The translations under genes were made by a program, and so were the position numbers. From Triticum aestivum (Eukaryota > Streptophyta > Magnoliopsida > Poales > Poaceae): a stretch of DNA of 64,000 bases. Shown here piece after piece: positions 45,281 to 57,680 of the stretch (positions are counted from its first letter, which is position 1; each line of letters starts with the position of its first letter). The DNA is taken from NCBI RefSeq assembly GCF_018294505.1, contig NC_057802.1, positions 310,579,137 through 310,643,136 on the forward strand. The letters are read 5' to 3'. Below the pieces are notes generated by a model that saw only the letters and a list, made by a program, of their open reading frames with translations, did not search any database and was not told the DNA's origin.

Positions 45281-46433
45281 TGTCGGTGTACAAAAGTAGG
45301 GGTCCTTTTGGTACCCCTTTACTTGTGCGCGAGTAGTTGCAGCCGCACCTACGACCACGCTTGGTGGGGCAGAGGAGGGAAAGACGCAAGACTACCAGAG
45401 CAGCGCTCAAGACCAGAAGCATGAAGAGCAGAAGGGCGAGGTGAACACCCCCGGCAAGGCCCTTGCCGGGGCGGCCTCCATAGCCCCGGCAAGAACCTTG
45501 CCGGGGCAACTTGCCCAACACCAACGAGGCCGCCACCCTTGAGCCTAAGAGTTCCGACACCATCGACGCATTGGAACCAAGGCTCCGGAGGCGCCTCCAT
45601 GGTGGCATGCAAATCTTTGTGAAGATCAGAAGCCTACAAGGCTAGATGAGAACCAGAAGACGAAGACCTCCGGCAAGATCCTTGCCGGAGACGCCCACAA
45701 GACCCCCGGCAAGACCCTTGCCGGGGACGCCTGTGAGACACCGACAAGATCCTTGCCGGGGCCCCAACAAGGCTCTTGCCGAGGACATCTACGAGGCCGC
45801 AGCCAAGCCCATGCCAAGGCTCCACCACCGTTCCCACACAGCTACCAGCCCGCCAACTAGGCAGGCACATGTGTGGCAGCATGCAGCTACCAGGACAACT
45901 TAGCAAACACCTGTGCGGTGGCATGCAGATCTTCGTGAAGACTCTGCCATCGCACCAACTCAGCAGCCAGCCAGCCAGTGTGGCACTACATGCCTCCCCA
46001 GCTTGGACGCGTGTCGAAGCAAGGCGAGGCGGCGACGGGTGGGACGAGCTTCCTTTCCATCCCCGATAAAGCAAGAAGGGCACATCGGCAGCACATTAAA
46101 TGCGTTTTGTCCTACGGTGCCAGGGATAAACTCAACTACTGTACAACTTTCCACCTCCTGTGTGCCACTTTGGCAGCCCCTTTGACTATAAAAGAAGGCC
46201 CGCGGCGTACTGAGAGGGGATTCAAACTTTTTGGACCCTGCACGCCCTGTAGCAAGTCCAAGAACACCAGATAAACATACACCAGCTGGAGTAGGGTATT
46301 ACGCATCGCTCGCGGCCCGAACCTGGATAAACTCCCCCGCGTTGACCTTCTAATCCGGCTCATCCCACAGCCCCGCGCCCTGTCAACCGTAGAAGGGATC
46401 CTTTGTGATCCCATAGGTGTTGTTTCCCCGACA
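45281..46433 (+). repeat. 5' LTR of Tat-B
   Basis: 1153 bp with inverted ends TGTCGG and CCGACA. It contains a cluster of CCGGCAAG/CTTGCCGG hairpins at 45448-45783. It is followed by gctttggcgcaccagatagg, the primer-site position; the tRNA was not identified. There is no second copy in the window to confirm the right edge. Confidence 0.85.
45448..45783. repeat. Cluster of CCGGCAAG...CTTGCCGG hairpins in LTR
   Basis: Inverted repeats lie at about 45448-45471, 45484-45506, 45669-45690 and 45703-45726, with 7-11-bp arms and a 2-4-base loop, followed by imperfect copies at 45741-45763 and 45767-45783. Loops read gcc, aac, atc or acc. Related half-sites recur in the coding part of the element (58433-58500, 59800-59850). 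Confidence 0.85.
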
Positions 46434-46507
46434 GCTTTGGCGCACCAGATAGGGGGCGCGAGCTGTGAGAAATCCGGTTTTGAAGCCCACGCCTCGACTT
46501 CATCATC

Positions 46508-48451
46508 ATGATGGCCCCCAAGAAGAAAGGGATGACAGCGATCGGGTCGCCTGGAGCAGGCCCATCCCCACGAGCACGGGCGAGCGAAGGGGTGGCCACG
46601 GATGGTGCCAAAGGCGCCGCTCGTGAGCATCCATGACACACTGGCACACTGAGTCGGGCGAGCGACATCGTACGGGCCCAAGACGACGGGCCACACGCCG
46701 CAGGGTCCAGGGGCAGGGTTGTGCTGCCCACGGGCGGCGCGGTAGCCTCTATGACGCCACCGCTGGCCCCAGTGCCACGCCCTTTCCAACGCGTGCGTGA
46801 TGAACGACACCGCGACGACGACGCCCCCGGGCGCCGCCGCGGGAAGAGCCCTTTGCGTCACTCTCAGGACACATCGGGCCGGCGTGCGCACCTGGACGCT
46901 GGCGGAAGCAACACGCGACCGCGAGACCGTGATAGAGCCCCTTCTAACGTGGTTAGAAGTCAGAGCGTGTCACGGTCTACGCAGCTGTCACCGCCGCCCA
47001 CACCAGCAGAAGCCTTGGCGCGCGTGCAACTGCTTCTCGACTTTCCTCCCACTGCGGAGAAGCTCGACGAGTGGAGAGCCACCATTCGAAGCCTCATCAG
47101 CTTCGCCAACAAAGACGAACTGCAAGTAGCGGGACCCTCCTGCCGGCGCTCTGTGGAGCCGGCGCACATTGGAGGTGGGAAGACCAGAGGTGCTGCGACC
47201 ACGGTGCACTCCCCTCCCCCACGCCAGCAACAGCAATGGCCGGCCCGCCGGGCCGACGACCGTGACAACGTCTCCACGGTGTCGTCCGACCCACAAGCCC
47301 ACCACGACCAACGTCAAGTCCTTCGAGAGTGAGCTCTGGAAGACGCTCGGACCACTATCGAGCGGCGGCAGGAGGCATGCTGTCAGTCAGATAGGCGTGC
47401 AGGGCCCACTATGGATCGCCCAGCGCCTGGGGGTTTCGGTAACCTGCCTTACGAGGTGGGTTTTCCAGCCTTTACCCAAGAGCTACGGTAGTTCTAGTGG
47501 CCCCCCACCGCACGTTCAAGCCTGACGTTGGGGAGAAGTACAACGGCAAGACTCATCCGTCGGAGTTCCTCAGCATCTACACCATCGCGATACAAGCTGC
47601 CGGGCCCCGCCACGACAAGGTGCTCGCCAATTACTTCCCGTTGGCGCTTAAGCCCAACGTCATGTCGTGGTTGATGCACCTGCCAGTCGATAACATCTCT
47701 TCTTGGTCGGATTTGTGCCACGAGTTTGTTGGCGCCTTTACCGGAGGCCACCAAGCTCCTGGCCAGGCGAGCGACTTGCACGTCATCCCCCAGAAGGACG
47801 GCGAGACCCTACGCAAGTACATCCAGAGGTTTGGTCGAGTGTAGTACAACATCCCAGATGTTCACCCCGTCGCTGTCGTTAGTGCATTCCATCAGAATGT
47901 ACGCAACCGCAAGATGCGTGAAGAGCTGGCAATGAAAAAGGTTAAGGATGTGGCCAAAATTTATGTTCTAGCTGATAGATGTGCTCGGGCTGAAGAAGGA
48001 AGGAAGTACCCCGGCGAAGATGCCGGTGTGGAAACCGACTCCACTGACGAAGACACCGCCGCCCCGACCAAGAAGGGCCGGTGCCGCAACAGGAAGCGTA
48101 ATGGCAAGACTGTGTTTGCCGTTGAGGGATCCGGCAACCCCGGTGCAGCCAAGAAGGCCAAGGCCGACGACCCCGACAAGGAGGTTGCCGGGTGCGCCGC
48201 CTGCCGGGCCTTGGCCGCTGCCGACAAGCCAGGGGGCTACGACAAGCAATACTGCAAGATCCATCACACCAAGGGCCATGACCTGCAGAACTGCCGACAA
48301 GTTGAGTTGCTTGCAGAAAAGCAAAAAAGTTGAATATGAGAGGCGGGATAAGGAGAAAGTCAAGATGGTGCTGAGGGGTCCGGCAAGAAGCATGGCGGCC
48401 AAGGAGGTCACCGCGGCAAAGATAACCAACAAGAGAGGCCCGCTCGGGGCC
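46508..48451 (+). pseudogene. Tat-B gag, broken and cut by Copia insertion
   Basis: It probably starts at ATG 46508 or 46511 (MAPKKKGMTAIGSPGAGPS) and stops at once. The reading recovers in other frames: an Arg/Asp-rich N-terminus (46721-47332), then the gag core (HPSEFLSIYTIAIQAAG, VMSWLMHLPVDNISSWSDL, VIPQKDGETLRKYIQRF) and a nucleocapsid-like Cys/His segment (CAACRAL ... YCKIHHTKGHDLQNC). A TAG sits at 47842-47844 and a one-base shift in an A-run near 48320. It ends where the SIRE-like element inserted (TSD GGGCC, 48447-48451). It continues at 57681. Confidence 0.85.
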
Positions 48452-50129
48452 TGAAAGGATCGAGAAGAGGTGTCTAGAGGGGGGGTGAATAGACTCTAGG
48501 AAGAAAAGTTGCAGTTTTTAATTTCATTAAGTTGATGTGGAGTTTTGGCACAAGTTTAAACATTCACAATACATATCAAGCAAGCATGGCAAGAGTATAT
48601 GAGCAGCGGAAAGTAAAGCATCCAAGTAGCAAGAATGTAATGAGATGGGATTGGATTGTGCAAATGCAATTTGGAGACACGGAGATTTTTATCCGTGTTT
48701 CTGATAGGTGGTGCTATCGTACATCCACATTGATGGAGACTTCAACCCACGAAGGGTAACAGTTGCGCGAGTCCACGGAGGGCTCCACCCACGTAGGGTC
48801 CACGAAGAAGCAACCTTGTATATCCCACCATGGCCGTCGCCCACGAAGGACTTGCCTCACTAGGGTAGATCTTCACGAAGTAGGCGATCTCCTTGCCCTT
48901 ACAAACTCCTTGGTTCAACTCCACAATCTTGATGGAGGCTCCCAAGTGACACCTAGCCAATCTAGGAGACACCACTCTCCAAGAAGTAACAAATGGTGTG
49001 TTGATGATGAACTCCTTGCTCTTGTGCTTCAAATGATAGTCTCCCCAACACTCAACTCTTTCTCACATGATTTGGATTTGGTGGAAAGATGATTTGAGTG
49101 GAAAGCAACTTGGGGAAGGCTAGAGATCAAGATTTATGTGGTTGGAATGGAATATCTTGACCTCAACACAAGTGTAGGTGGTTCTCTCTCAGAAAATGTA
49201 TGTTGGAAGTGTAGGCATGTTCTGATGGCTCTCTCCACGAATGAAGAGTGGGTGGAGGGGTATATATAGCCTCCACACAAAATCTAACCGTTACACACAA
49301 ATCACCAAACTCAGTGGGACCGAATCATGAAACTCGGTCGGACCAATTTAGTTCATAATGTGACCGTTAGGCATTTCGGTGGGACCGACAAGTCAACTCG
49401 GTGAGACCGATTTTGTTAGGGTTAGGGCATAACGTAATCTCGGTGAGACCGATTACACAAACTCGGTGAGACCGATTTTGGTAATAGACAAACAGAGAGT
49501 TGGTCAGGCAAACTCGGTGGGACCGATTCGCTCATCTCGGTTGGACCGAAATGTTACGAAGGGGTGACAGAGAGTTTGCATTGCAATCTCGGTGGGACCG
49601 ATTGCATATTTCAGTGAGACCGAAATTATTGCAAATAGGTAACAGAGAGTTTGCAATCCCATCTCGGTGATACCGAGATCCCTATCAGTGAGACCGAATT
49701 GATTAGGGTTTCTGGCAGTGGCTATGTCAAGAGAACTCGGTGGCGCCGGATAGAAAAATTCGATGGGGCCGAGTTTGACTTTTAGTTTGGGATATATGTG
49801 GATGTGAGGAAGTGGTTGAGGGCTTTGGATCATATCACTAAGCACTTTGAGCAAGCAAGCCATTAAGCAACACCTCATCCCCTGTTAATAGTACTGTCTT
49901 TCCTATGACTCAATGTGATCTTGGATCACTAAAATAGAAAATATAGAGTCCTAAGCTTTGAGCTTGAGCCAATCCTTTGTCCTCAGCAACTTGAAGAGGT
50001 TCCACATCCTCTAGTCCATGCCACTCCATTGTTGAACTTATCTGAAACATTCTAGGTAGAAGCATTAGTCCAACAAGAGATATGTTGACATAAATTACCA
50101 AAACCACCCAGGGAGCACTTGTGCTTTCA
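48452..50129 (-). repeat. 3' LTR of the SIRE-like element
   Basis: 1678 bp, partner of 56003-57680. It contains the palindrome array (49311-49770) and TATA string tatatata near 49260. On its right lies the polypurine tract, read in reverse as tctcccccttttt. Confidence 0.95.
49311..49770. repeat. TCGGT-N3-ACCGA palindrome array, 3' LTR copy
   Basis: About fourteen copies of a 13-bp dyad occur in 460 bp, some degenerate in this copy. It corresponds to the better-preserved array at 56860-57325. Confidence 0.85.
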
Positions 50130-52030
50130 ATCTCCCCCTTTTTGGTAATGGATGACAACATACATCAAAGCTTTAGATAAAGATATAGGGAATAACAAGT
50201 AAAGCTTTGCAAGGACATGTAACATGCATAGGCTCCCCCTACATGTATGCAATCATGTGAATATGGAACATAAGAGCATATGAGTGCATAATCATGACAG
50301 ATCAAGCAATGAGTTACATGTATCTTGGCTATATGCATCAGAGCAAATGATGTAAATATGGGAAATGTACCTTCATGCTCATGAGTCCTTCTTGCAAACA
50401 GTATGTACAACAGCAAGAAATCCTCATACACATGACTGTGATGCATATACTTACCTTGTGGTCTTGAGTTGGCTTAGGAAGGAGTGAACCTGAGTAAACA
50501 AGGTCAGATAACACAGATACACCTACTAGCCAGAGCAAATAACAGAAACCACAAGAGTACCAAGACTGGGATGACATGTAGAGAGTGAGTACTGAGTACT
50601 CTGTTGGATATAGACATGTCCCCAAAGGTAAAGATGTGCAATGAATTCAAGAATTTCCTTCCATTAGATGTGTTGCTCCCCCTGAATCTAGCATGGGATA
50701 CTGGGAGAAGATAGGGAACAGAAAAACAGAGCAAAGACAAGAAACAGAGCTAATGCAGACAATCAAATATGAACATGTCTTTCCCCTCTTAAAGACATGT
50801 GACTTCTCTCCTCTTGAACACCAAGAATCTAGGGTTTCTACACTCTCCCCCTGAGCATTCTCTCCCCTTATAAAAATGATTAAGCTTTTGATGTGATCTC
50901 TCTCTCCCCCTTTGACATCAATTTCCAAGAAGGGTTCTTCTGGATTTTTGTTTCAAATGGGTTTGGTCCTCGAGCCACAGAGCAAAGCAGCAAGTCGAAT
51001 GTGATGCTGGTAGAGGACAAGAATCATTGAGTGGAGCTGGAGTAAGAAGAATGCAGGAACAAGTGGCATACTGTCTTTACTGCAGTTAAGTCGGTAGCAC
51101 CGAGTTGTGTGCTTCGATGGCACCAAAAGAATTCGGTTGGACCGAAGAAAACAAACCGGCGTGACCGAGTTCATCACAGTGAAAACACTTGTCACCTCAG
51201 CTCACTAGACAATTAAGATCTCACAAGGATTTGCAAGGAATTAGCTGAAAGATTTGCAATGAATTGGATGCAGGGAATGCAGAACATAACAAAGAAAAGA
51301 AAAGATCTAGATGAAGTTTTTTTTGAAAGGGGAAGCAAATATGCATGAGAAAAATGCAAGAGCACAGAGAAACATAAGAGAACTTCATCTAGAATTGGTC
51401 GGTGACAAAGTCACCTATGTTAGAGTATATTGACTTAGGAGTCAAGTGAGGTCACTTGATAATTGGTCATACTCATCGTTTAAGCTCAAAATGGGGTTAC
51501 CATTTTTCGTTTAAGCATCTTGATGTATTCACATCTTGTTGAGTTGCTTTGACCCAAGACTTGGAGCAAAGCCTCTCTAAGATGGAATAACATACCTTGG
51601 GTGGTGGTGTTGATCTTGATCATGTAGTTGAACTTGTGTGGGATGCTCAAGGTTGATGTAGCTCATCGAGAGTTGGGAGCACCACTCGGAATTTGAGTTC
51701 ATCTACCTGCATGGGTTAGTCTTGCAAGGAAGAGCACTTGTGTATCCAAAATGACAATCATAAGACTTAATATAGAATTGTCAAAGGATATGTTTGAAGG
51801 GTTTCGTGCTTCCTTGTCTTCAACCACCATTGTGTAGAGACTTGGTGATGTAGAAATTGCTCAAGATGTGAGTGGGTTGCAATCTAATAGATTTAGATTC
51901 ATCCAAGTACCTACAAGGGTTAGATAGCATGCAAGGGTGCGAATATATCCAAGACATATAAGTAGCAACAAGAAAGAAATATTAAGGATTAGTCAAAGGC
52001 TCATGCCTTGCATGTATCCAAATGGAGTTC
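50130..52030 (-). other. 3' region of the SIRE-like element with multiple polypurine tracts
   Basis: A 1.9-kb stretch between RNase H and the LTR. On the minus strand it carries purine tracts at 50130-50144 (next to the LTR), 50232-50240, 50676-50683, 50843-50852, 50860-50868 and 50897-50913, read on the plus strand as ctcccc-type runs. A few TCGGT-N3-ACCGA-like units recur at 51090-51170. I see no envelope-like ORF; the short frames here have no recognisable content. Confidence 0.75.
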
Positions 52031-53603
52031 CTACTCCAAGTTTGAAGCATCAATGATGTTCAATTCACCTCTCAAACGGCAAAATACTTTCTCATCAAGC
52101 GGTTTTGTGAATATATCCACCAATTGCTTATCGGTGCGAACATGCTTAAGATCAATGTCCCCTTTGGCAACGTGATCTCGAATGAAATGATGACGAACTT
52201 CAATATGCTTAGTTCGAGAATGTTGCACGGTATTGTGAGAAATCATGATAGCACTTTCATTGTCACAAAGCAATGGAACATGTTTCACATATATCCCATA
52301 AGAGTTTGGGTCATCCAAAGTAATTGAGCACAACATGAACTAGCGGCAATATATTCTGCTTCGACGGTGGATAAGGATACCGAGTTTTGTTTCTTGGAGG
52401 ACCAAGACACAAGAGATCTACCAAGAAATTGACAAGTACCCAAAGTGGACTTTCTATCAACCTTGTCTCCGGCATAGTCCGAATTTGAGTAACCAACAAG
52501 ATCGAAAGAAGACCTCTTAGGATACCAAATGCCAAAATTTGGTGTGTGTATTAAGTATCTCACTATCCTTTTCACAGCCTTAAGGTGACACTCTTTAGGG
52601 GCCGCTTGATATTGTGCACACATGCACACACTTAGCATAATATCGGGACGAGAGGCACATAGATATGACAATGAACCAATCATGGAGCGGTAAACCTTTT
52701 GATCAACCGGTTCACCATCTTTGGTCAAATCAAGATGTCCACTAGTAGGCATGGGTGTAGTCATACCTTTGCATTCTTGCATATTGAACTTCTTGAATAA
52801 GTCCTTGGTGTACTTTGTTTGAGAGACAAAGGTACCTTCCTTAGTTTGCTTGATTTGCAAACCGAGAAAGAATTTGAGTTCACTCATCATAGACATCTCA
52901 AACTTCTCCGACATTAGCTTTCCAAACTTCTTACTAAAATGAGGGTTAGTCGAACCAAATATAATATCATCAACATAGATTTGGCACACGAATAATTCTC
53001 CATTAACCCTTTTAGTGAAAAGAGTAGAATCAATTTTTCCAATTTCAAAGCCTTTTTCAATAAGGAACTTGGTCAAACATTTATACATGCTCTAGGAGGT
53101 TGTTTAGGACCATAATGGGCTTTGTGAAGTTGGTAAACATGATTAGGTTTCTTAGGATTGACAAAGCCGGGAGGTTGCTTAACATAAACTTCCTCCTAAA
53201 TTTCACCATTTAGAAAAGTACTTATAATGTCCATTTGGTACAAGGTGATATCATGGTGATTAGCATAAGCAAGTAAGATGCGAATGGACTCAAGTCTTGC
53301 AACGGGAGCATATGTCTCACCATAGTCCATACCTTCGACTTGAGTGTAGCCTTGGGCGACGAGACGTGCTTTGTTGCGAACTACTTATCCATCTTCATCT
53401 TGCTTGTTGCGAAACACCCATTTGGTACCGATGATGTTGTGGTTGTTGTCGGGCTTCTCAACCAATGTCCACACTTGATTTCTCTCAAAGTTGTGTAGCT
53501 CTTCATGCATAGCATTTATCCAATCCGGATCTTCCAATGCTTCTTCAACCTTCATAGGTTCAATGCTAGAGATGAATGGATAATGTTCACAAAAATTAGC
53601 CAA
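52031..53603 (-). pseudogene. RT and RNase H of the SIRE-like element
   Basis: RT motifs: EEALEDPDWINAMHEEL and TKWVFRNKQDEDG (53385-53603), then a broken stretch, then CQIYVDDIIFGSTN with an intact YVDD near 52960. RNase H features: KRIVRYLIHTPNFGIWY, DYAGDKVDRKSTLGTC, STVEAEYIAASSC, LCDNESAIMISHN and DIFTKPLDEKVF. Breaks: a stop near 53385, one near 53195, one near 53090 and a frameshift near 52310. The catalytic residues are mostly intact, so decay is by a handful of point changes. Confidence 0.9.
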
Positions 53604-53798
53604 ACGAGTTTTAGAGCGAGTGATTCTCCCGGTTTGGATATCATTGTAGATTTGCTCGACGGGATGGTCTTTGGTGACTCTTTCTCAAACTCATGGGAGC
53701 TTTTGCTTTGATCGGGGTGGAACATCTTCTTCATCTTGTCCTTCTTCATTGTTGACGTTGTCGTTCTCTTGTCGTGGTGGAGAAGGAGGTTGTTGATG

Positions 53799-54864
53799 TT
53801 AATCTTGGTGTGCTTCCTCGTTTTCTTCGTCTTGGTGTGTCCCACTTGTGGATGCTTCCATATCAACTCTTGGTTCACCTTGTCGTGAGGTAGAAGCTTC
53901 CACTTGGACAGACGAGGTACTCTCCTTCACCTCCGTTGGACGAACCTTGCCAATAGACAAGTCTTGGATTGCTTCCGAAGGGTCTTTGTCTCCTACATCA
54001 ATTGGTAATTGCTCTACTTGCGAGCCGTTAGATTCATCAAACTTCACATCTACCGTCTCTTCAACCTTTTGGGTGAAATTGTTGTAGACACGGTAAGTGT
54101 GAGAGTTTAAGCCATAACCAAGTAGGAAACCTTCATGAGATTTAGGAGAAAATTTAGAACGACGATGCTTATCAAGAATGTAGCACTTTGACCCGAATAC
54201 TCGAAAGTATCCAACTTGGGGTTTGTTACCGGTGAGGAGCTCGTATGCCGTCTTGCCGAGTAGCTTATGAAGATACAAGCGATTTGTTGCATGACAAGCT
54301 GTCTCAACCGCTTCCGCCCAAAAGTGTTTTGGAGTCTTGTACTCATTAAGCATCATTCTTGCCATCTCAATAAGACTCCGATTATTCCTCTCAACAACTC
54401 CATTTTGTTGAGGTGTGTACGTGGCCGAGAACTCGTGTGAAATCCCTTCTTCGTCAAGAAAGGTATCCACATTTGCGTTCTTGAACTCCGTTCCGTTGTC
54501 GCTCTGAACCTTCTTGATCTTCACATCAAATTGATTTTGGGCCTTCCTAGCGAAGCTTTTGAAGATATTTTGGACCTGCGATTTATCATCAAGAAAGAAC
54601 ACACGTAAATCTTGAAAAATCATCGACTATGACTAGACCAAATGAGTTACCACCGAGACTCTTGTAAGCATTGGGACCAAAAAGATCCATGTGAAGTAGC
54701 TCGAGCGGTCTTCTCGTGGTCATGATGTTCTTCACGGGGTGACTCCCTCCAACTTGTTTTCCTGCTTGACAAGCACTACAAAGTCTGTCCTTGTCAAATA
54801 TAACAAGTTTCACTCCAAGGATATGATCACCTTTAATAAGCTTATCAAAATTTCGCATGCCCAC
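53799..54864 (-). pseudogene. Integrase of the SIRE-like element
   Basis: It opens with the zinc region (GMRNFDKLIKGDHILGV, CSACQAGKQ) and the first catalytic Asp (HMDLFGPN). After a frameshift near 54620 it continues with DNGTEFKNANVDTF and QNGVVERNNRSLIEMAR, which supply the second Asp and the Glu. The C-terminal part (SKCYILDKHRRSKFSP, EGFLLGYGLNSHTYRVY) leads into an acidic linker before RT. Confidence 0.9.
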
Positions 54865-54888
54865 ATGACCTAACCTTCTATGCCATAG

Positions 54889-55947
54889 CTAGCCTTTAGA
54901 AGATTTAGCAATTAAGCAAGTTCTAGGTTGAGCCTTTTTAGTGAAATCGACAATGTAAAGATCACCTCTACGTATACCGGTATAGACCATTTTATGATTG
55001 TCTCTCCGAAACACTTGGCAATCTACTTCAGTGAATAGGACATTGAAACCGAAATTAGCAAGTCTAGATACTGAAAGTAAATTGTACCCAAGAGATTCAA
55101 CGAGCATGACGTTTTGTATGGAGCTATCATGTGAGATGGCCACCTTACCGAGGCCAACCACCTTACCCTTTGACTTATCACTAAAGGTGACATACTTTCG
55201 AGGGCCGTCGTTTTCAGCAAGCTCACGAAACATATCGTTGTCTCTGGTCATATGATCAGTACATCCACTATCAAGGACACATTCCTTTCCTCCAGCCATG
55301 TAGCCGCGAAGATTAGCCATAAGACCAAAGTGTCTCATCGCATCGTCAAGATCATAGTCACTATCATCATCCTCATCATAGTATCCATGTTCAACATCGT
55401 CTTGTATTTGATCAATTCCTAGAGAGGGTAATTCATTAGATAAATGATCATCACAATAGTCATCTATATGAATTCTAATAGCTTCGGATATGATGTTGCT
55501 AATGATTCCAGCATCTCCTTTGGCATGCATGAGATTGGTAAGCTCAAATAGATAATCACCAAATTTAGGATCACTAGTACTCATCTTACTCAAGGCAATA
55601 GACTTATGGAGAATTTCATCTAAGTTTTGCAAGGAATAGTTTGGAAATCTTTCCTCAAGAAATCTCCATATAGTGTGGGCACACTCAAGAGTAGGCAAAC
55701 ATCCAATCATGTTTCTAGGCAATCCTCTAGTGATAAGATTAACAGTCCTAAGGTTGCGGATCATGTCAATAGACTCATCAAGGGTAGGATGCAAAGGATC
55801 AACATGAAGTGCACAAGGGCTAGTAATGTACTTGTTCAAATGATATTCATTGAAAATCTCAAGCATCTCATTTTTCCATTCATGGAAGAACTCCCCATCA
55901 AGAATAGGCACTCTATGTCTAAGACTCCCCAATGTAGACACATCCAT
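54889..55947 (-). pseudogene. gag and protease of the SIRE-like element
   Basis: The likely start is ATG 55945-55947 (MDVSTLGSLRHRVPILDGEF), preferred over an upstream in-frame Met because the upstream part overlaps the primer site and LTR. The gag core (WKNEMLEIFNEYHLNKYI, CAHTIWRFLEERFPNYS) is followed after an acidic stretch directly by the protease (CVLDSGCTDHMTRD). The CCHC zinc knuckle usual between them is absent, suggesting an internal deletion. The frame ends TAG before LWHRRLGHVGM, the start of the integrase region, probably a Trp codon changed to a stop. Confidence 0.88.
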
Positions 55948-55987
55948 CTTCCTCCAATGGTGATTAAACCAAAGCAATGGAAACCTG

Positions 55988-56000
55988 GCTCTGATACCAA
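55988..56000 (-). promoter_or_regulatory. Primer-binding site of the SIRE-like element
   Basis: The plus-strand ggctctgatacca is the reverse complement of TGGTATCAGAGCC, the perfect initiator-Met tRNA site. It lies two bases from the 5' LTR at 56003. Confidence 0.92.
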
Positions 56001-56002
56001 TT

Positions 56003-57680
56003 GAAAGGATCGAGAAGAGGTGTCTAGAGGGGGGTGAATAGACTCTAGGAAGAAAAGTTGCAGTTTTTAATTTCATTAAGTTGATGTGGAGTTTTGGCAC
56101 AAGTTTAAACATTCACAATACATATCAAGCAAGCATGGCAAGAGTATATGAGCAGCAGAAAGTAAACCATGCAAGTAGCAAGAATGTAATGAGATGGGAT
56201 TGGATTGTGCAAACGCAATTTGGAGACACGGAGATTTTTTAGCCGTGGTTCCGATAGGTGGTGCTATCGTACATCCACGTTGATGGAGACTTCAACCCAC
56301 GAAGGGTAACGGTTGCGCGAGTCCACGGAGGGCTCCACCCACGAAGGGTCCATGAAGAAGCAACCTTGTCTATCCCACCATGCCCGTCGCCCACGAAGGA
56401 CTTGCCTCACTAGGGTAGATCTTCACGAAGGAGGCGATCTCCTTGCCCTTACAAACTCCTTGGTTCAACTCCACAATCTTGATGGAGGCTCCCAAGTGAC
56501 ACCTAGCCAATCTAGGAGACACCACTCTCCAAGAAGCAACAAATGGTGTGTTGATGATGAACTCCTTGCTCTTGTGCTTCAAATGATAGTCTCCCCAACA
56601 CTCAACTCTCTCTCACAGGATTTGGATTTGGTGGAAAGATGATTTGAGTGGAAAGCAACTTGGGGAAGGCTAGAGATCAAGATTTATGTGGTTGGAATGG
56701 AATATCTTGACCTCAACACAAGTGTAGGTGGTTCTCTCTCAGAAAATGTATGTTGGAAGTGTAGGCATGTTCTGATGGCTCTCTCCACGAATGAAGAGTG
56801 GGTGGAGGGGTATATATAGCCTCCACACAAAATCTAACCGTTACACACAAATCACCAAACTCGATGGGACCGAATCATGAAACTCGGTTGGACCGATTTA
56901 GTTCATAATGTGACCGTTAGGCATTTCGGTGGGACCGACAAGTCAACTCGGTGAGACCGATTTCGTTAGGGTTAGGGCATAACGTAATCTCGGTGAGACC
57001 GATTACACAAACTCGGTGAGACCGATTTTGGTAATAGACAAACAGAGAGTTGGTCAGGCAAACTCGGTGGGACCGATTCGCTCATCTCGGTTGGACCGAA
57101 ATGTTACGAAGGGGTGATAGAGAGTTTGCATTGCAATCTCGGTGGGACCGATTGCATATTTCGGTGAGACCGAAATTATTGCAAATAGGCAACAGAGAGT
57201 TTGCAATCCCATCTCGGTGATACCGAGATCCCTATCGGTGAGACCGAATTGATTAGGGTTTCCGGCAGTGGCTATGTCAAGAGAACTCGGTGGCGCCGGA
57301 TAGAAAGATTCGGTGGGGCCGAGTTTGACTTTTGGTTTGGGACATATGTGGATGTGAGAAAGTGGTTGAGGGCTTTGGAGCATATCACTAAGCACTTTGA
57401 GCAAGCAAGCCATTAAGCAACACCTCATCCCCTCTTTATAGTATTGGCTTTCCTATGGACTCAATGTGATCTTGGATCAATAAAATAGAAAATATAGAGT
57501 CCTGAGCTTTGAGCTTGAGCCAATCCTTTGTCCTCAGCAACTTGAAGAGGTTCCACATCCTCTAGTCCATGCCACTCCATTGTTGAACTTATCTGAAACA
57601 TTCTAGGTAGAAGCACTAGTTCAACAAGAGATATGTTGACATAAATTACCAAAACCACCAAAGGAGCACTTGTGCTTTCA
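56003..57680 (-). repeat. 5' LTR of the SIRE-like element
   Basis: 1678 bp. On the minus strand the order is start, palindrome array (57325-56860), TATA box CTATATATACC (about 56820-56810), transcript start region, end. Followed on the plus strand by TSD GGGCC. Confidence 0.95.
56860..57325. repeat. Fourteen TCGGT-N3-ACCGA palindromes upstream of the LTR TATA box
   Basis: I count fourteen dyads; the commonest forms are TCGGTGAGACCGA, TCGGTGGGACCGA and TCGGTTGGACCGA. One unit (near 57214) is extended to ATCTCGGT-GAT-ACCGAGAT. They lie in U3, 40 to 500 bp upstream of the TATA box in the minus-strand sense, with irregular spacing. This is consistent with protein-binding sites, though no factor can be named from sequence alone. 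Confidence 0.9.

Larger units (their letters stand above)
48452..57680 (-). mobile_element. SIRE/Maximus-like Ty1/Copia element
   Basis: Complete 9.2-kb element with LTRs TGAAAGGATCGAG...GTGCTTTCA and TSD GGGCC (48447-48451 and 57681-57685), inserted in Tat-B gag/protease. On the minus strand: 5' LTR, initiator-Met primer site, gag, protease, integrase, RT, RNase H, a 1.9-kb 3' region with several polypurine tracts, 3' LTR. YVDDIIFGSTN in RT and the long 3' region fit the SIRE/Maximus lineage. The LTRs are very similar by eye, so this is the youngest insertion in its nest. pol has several stops and frame breaks. Confidence 0.93.

Noticed and set aside
45634..47332. Overlapping open frames on both strands of the Tat-B LTR and leader
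   Set aside because: They reflect high GC content and hairpin repeats; only the plus-strand gag reading has family-level support.
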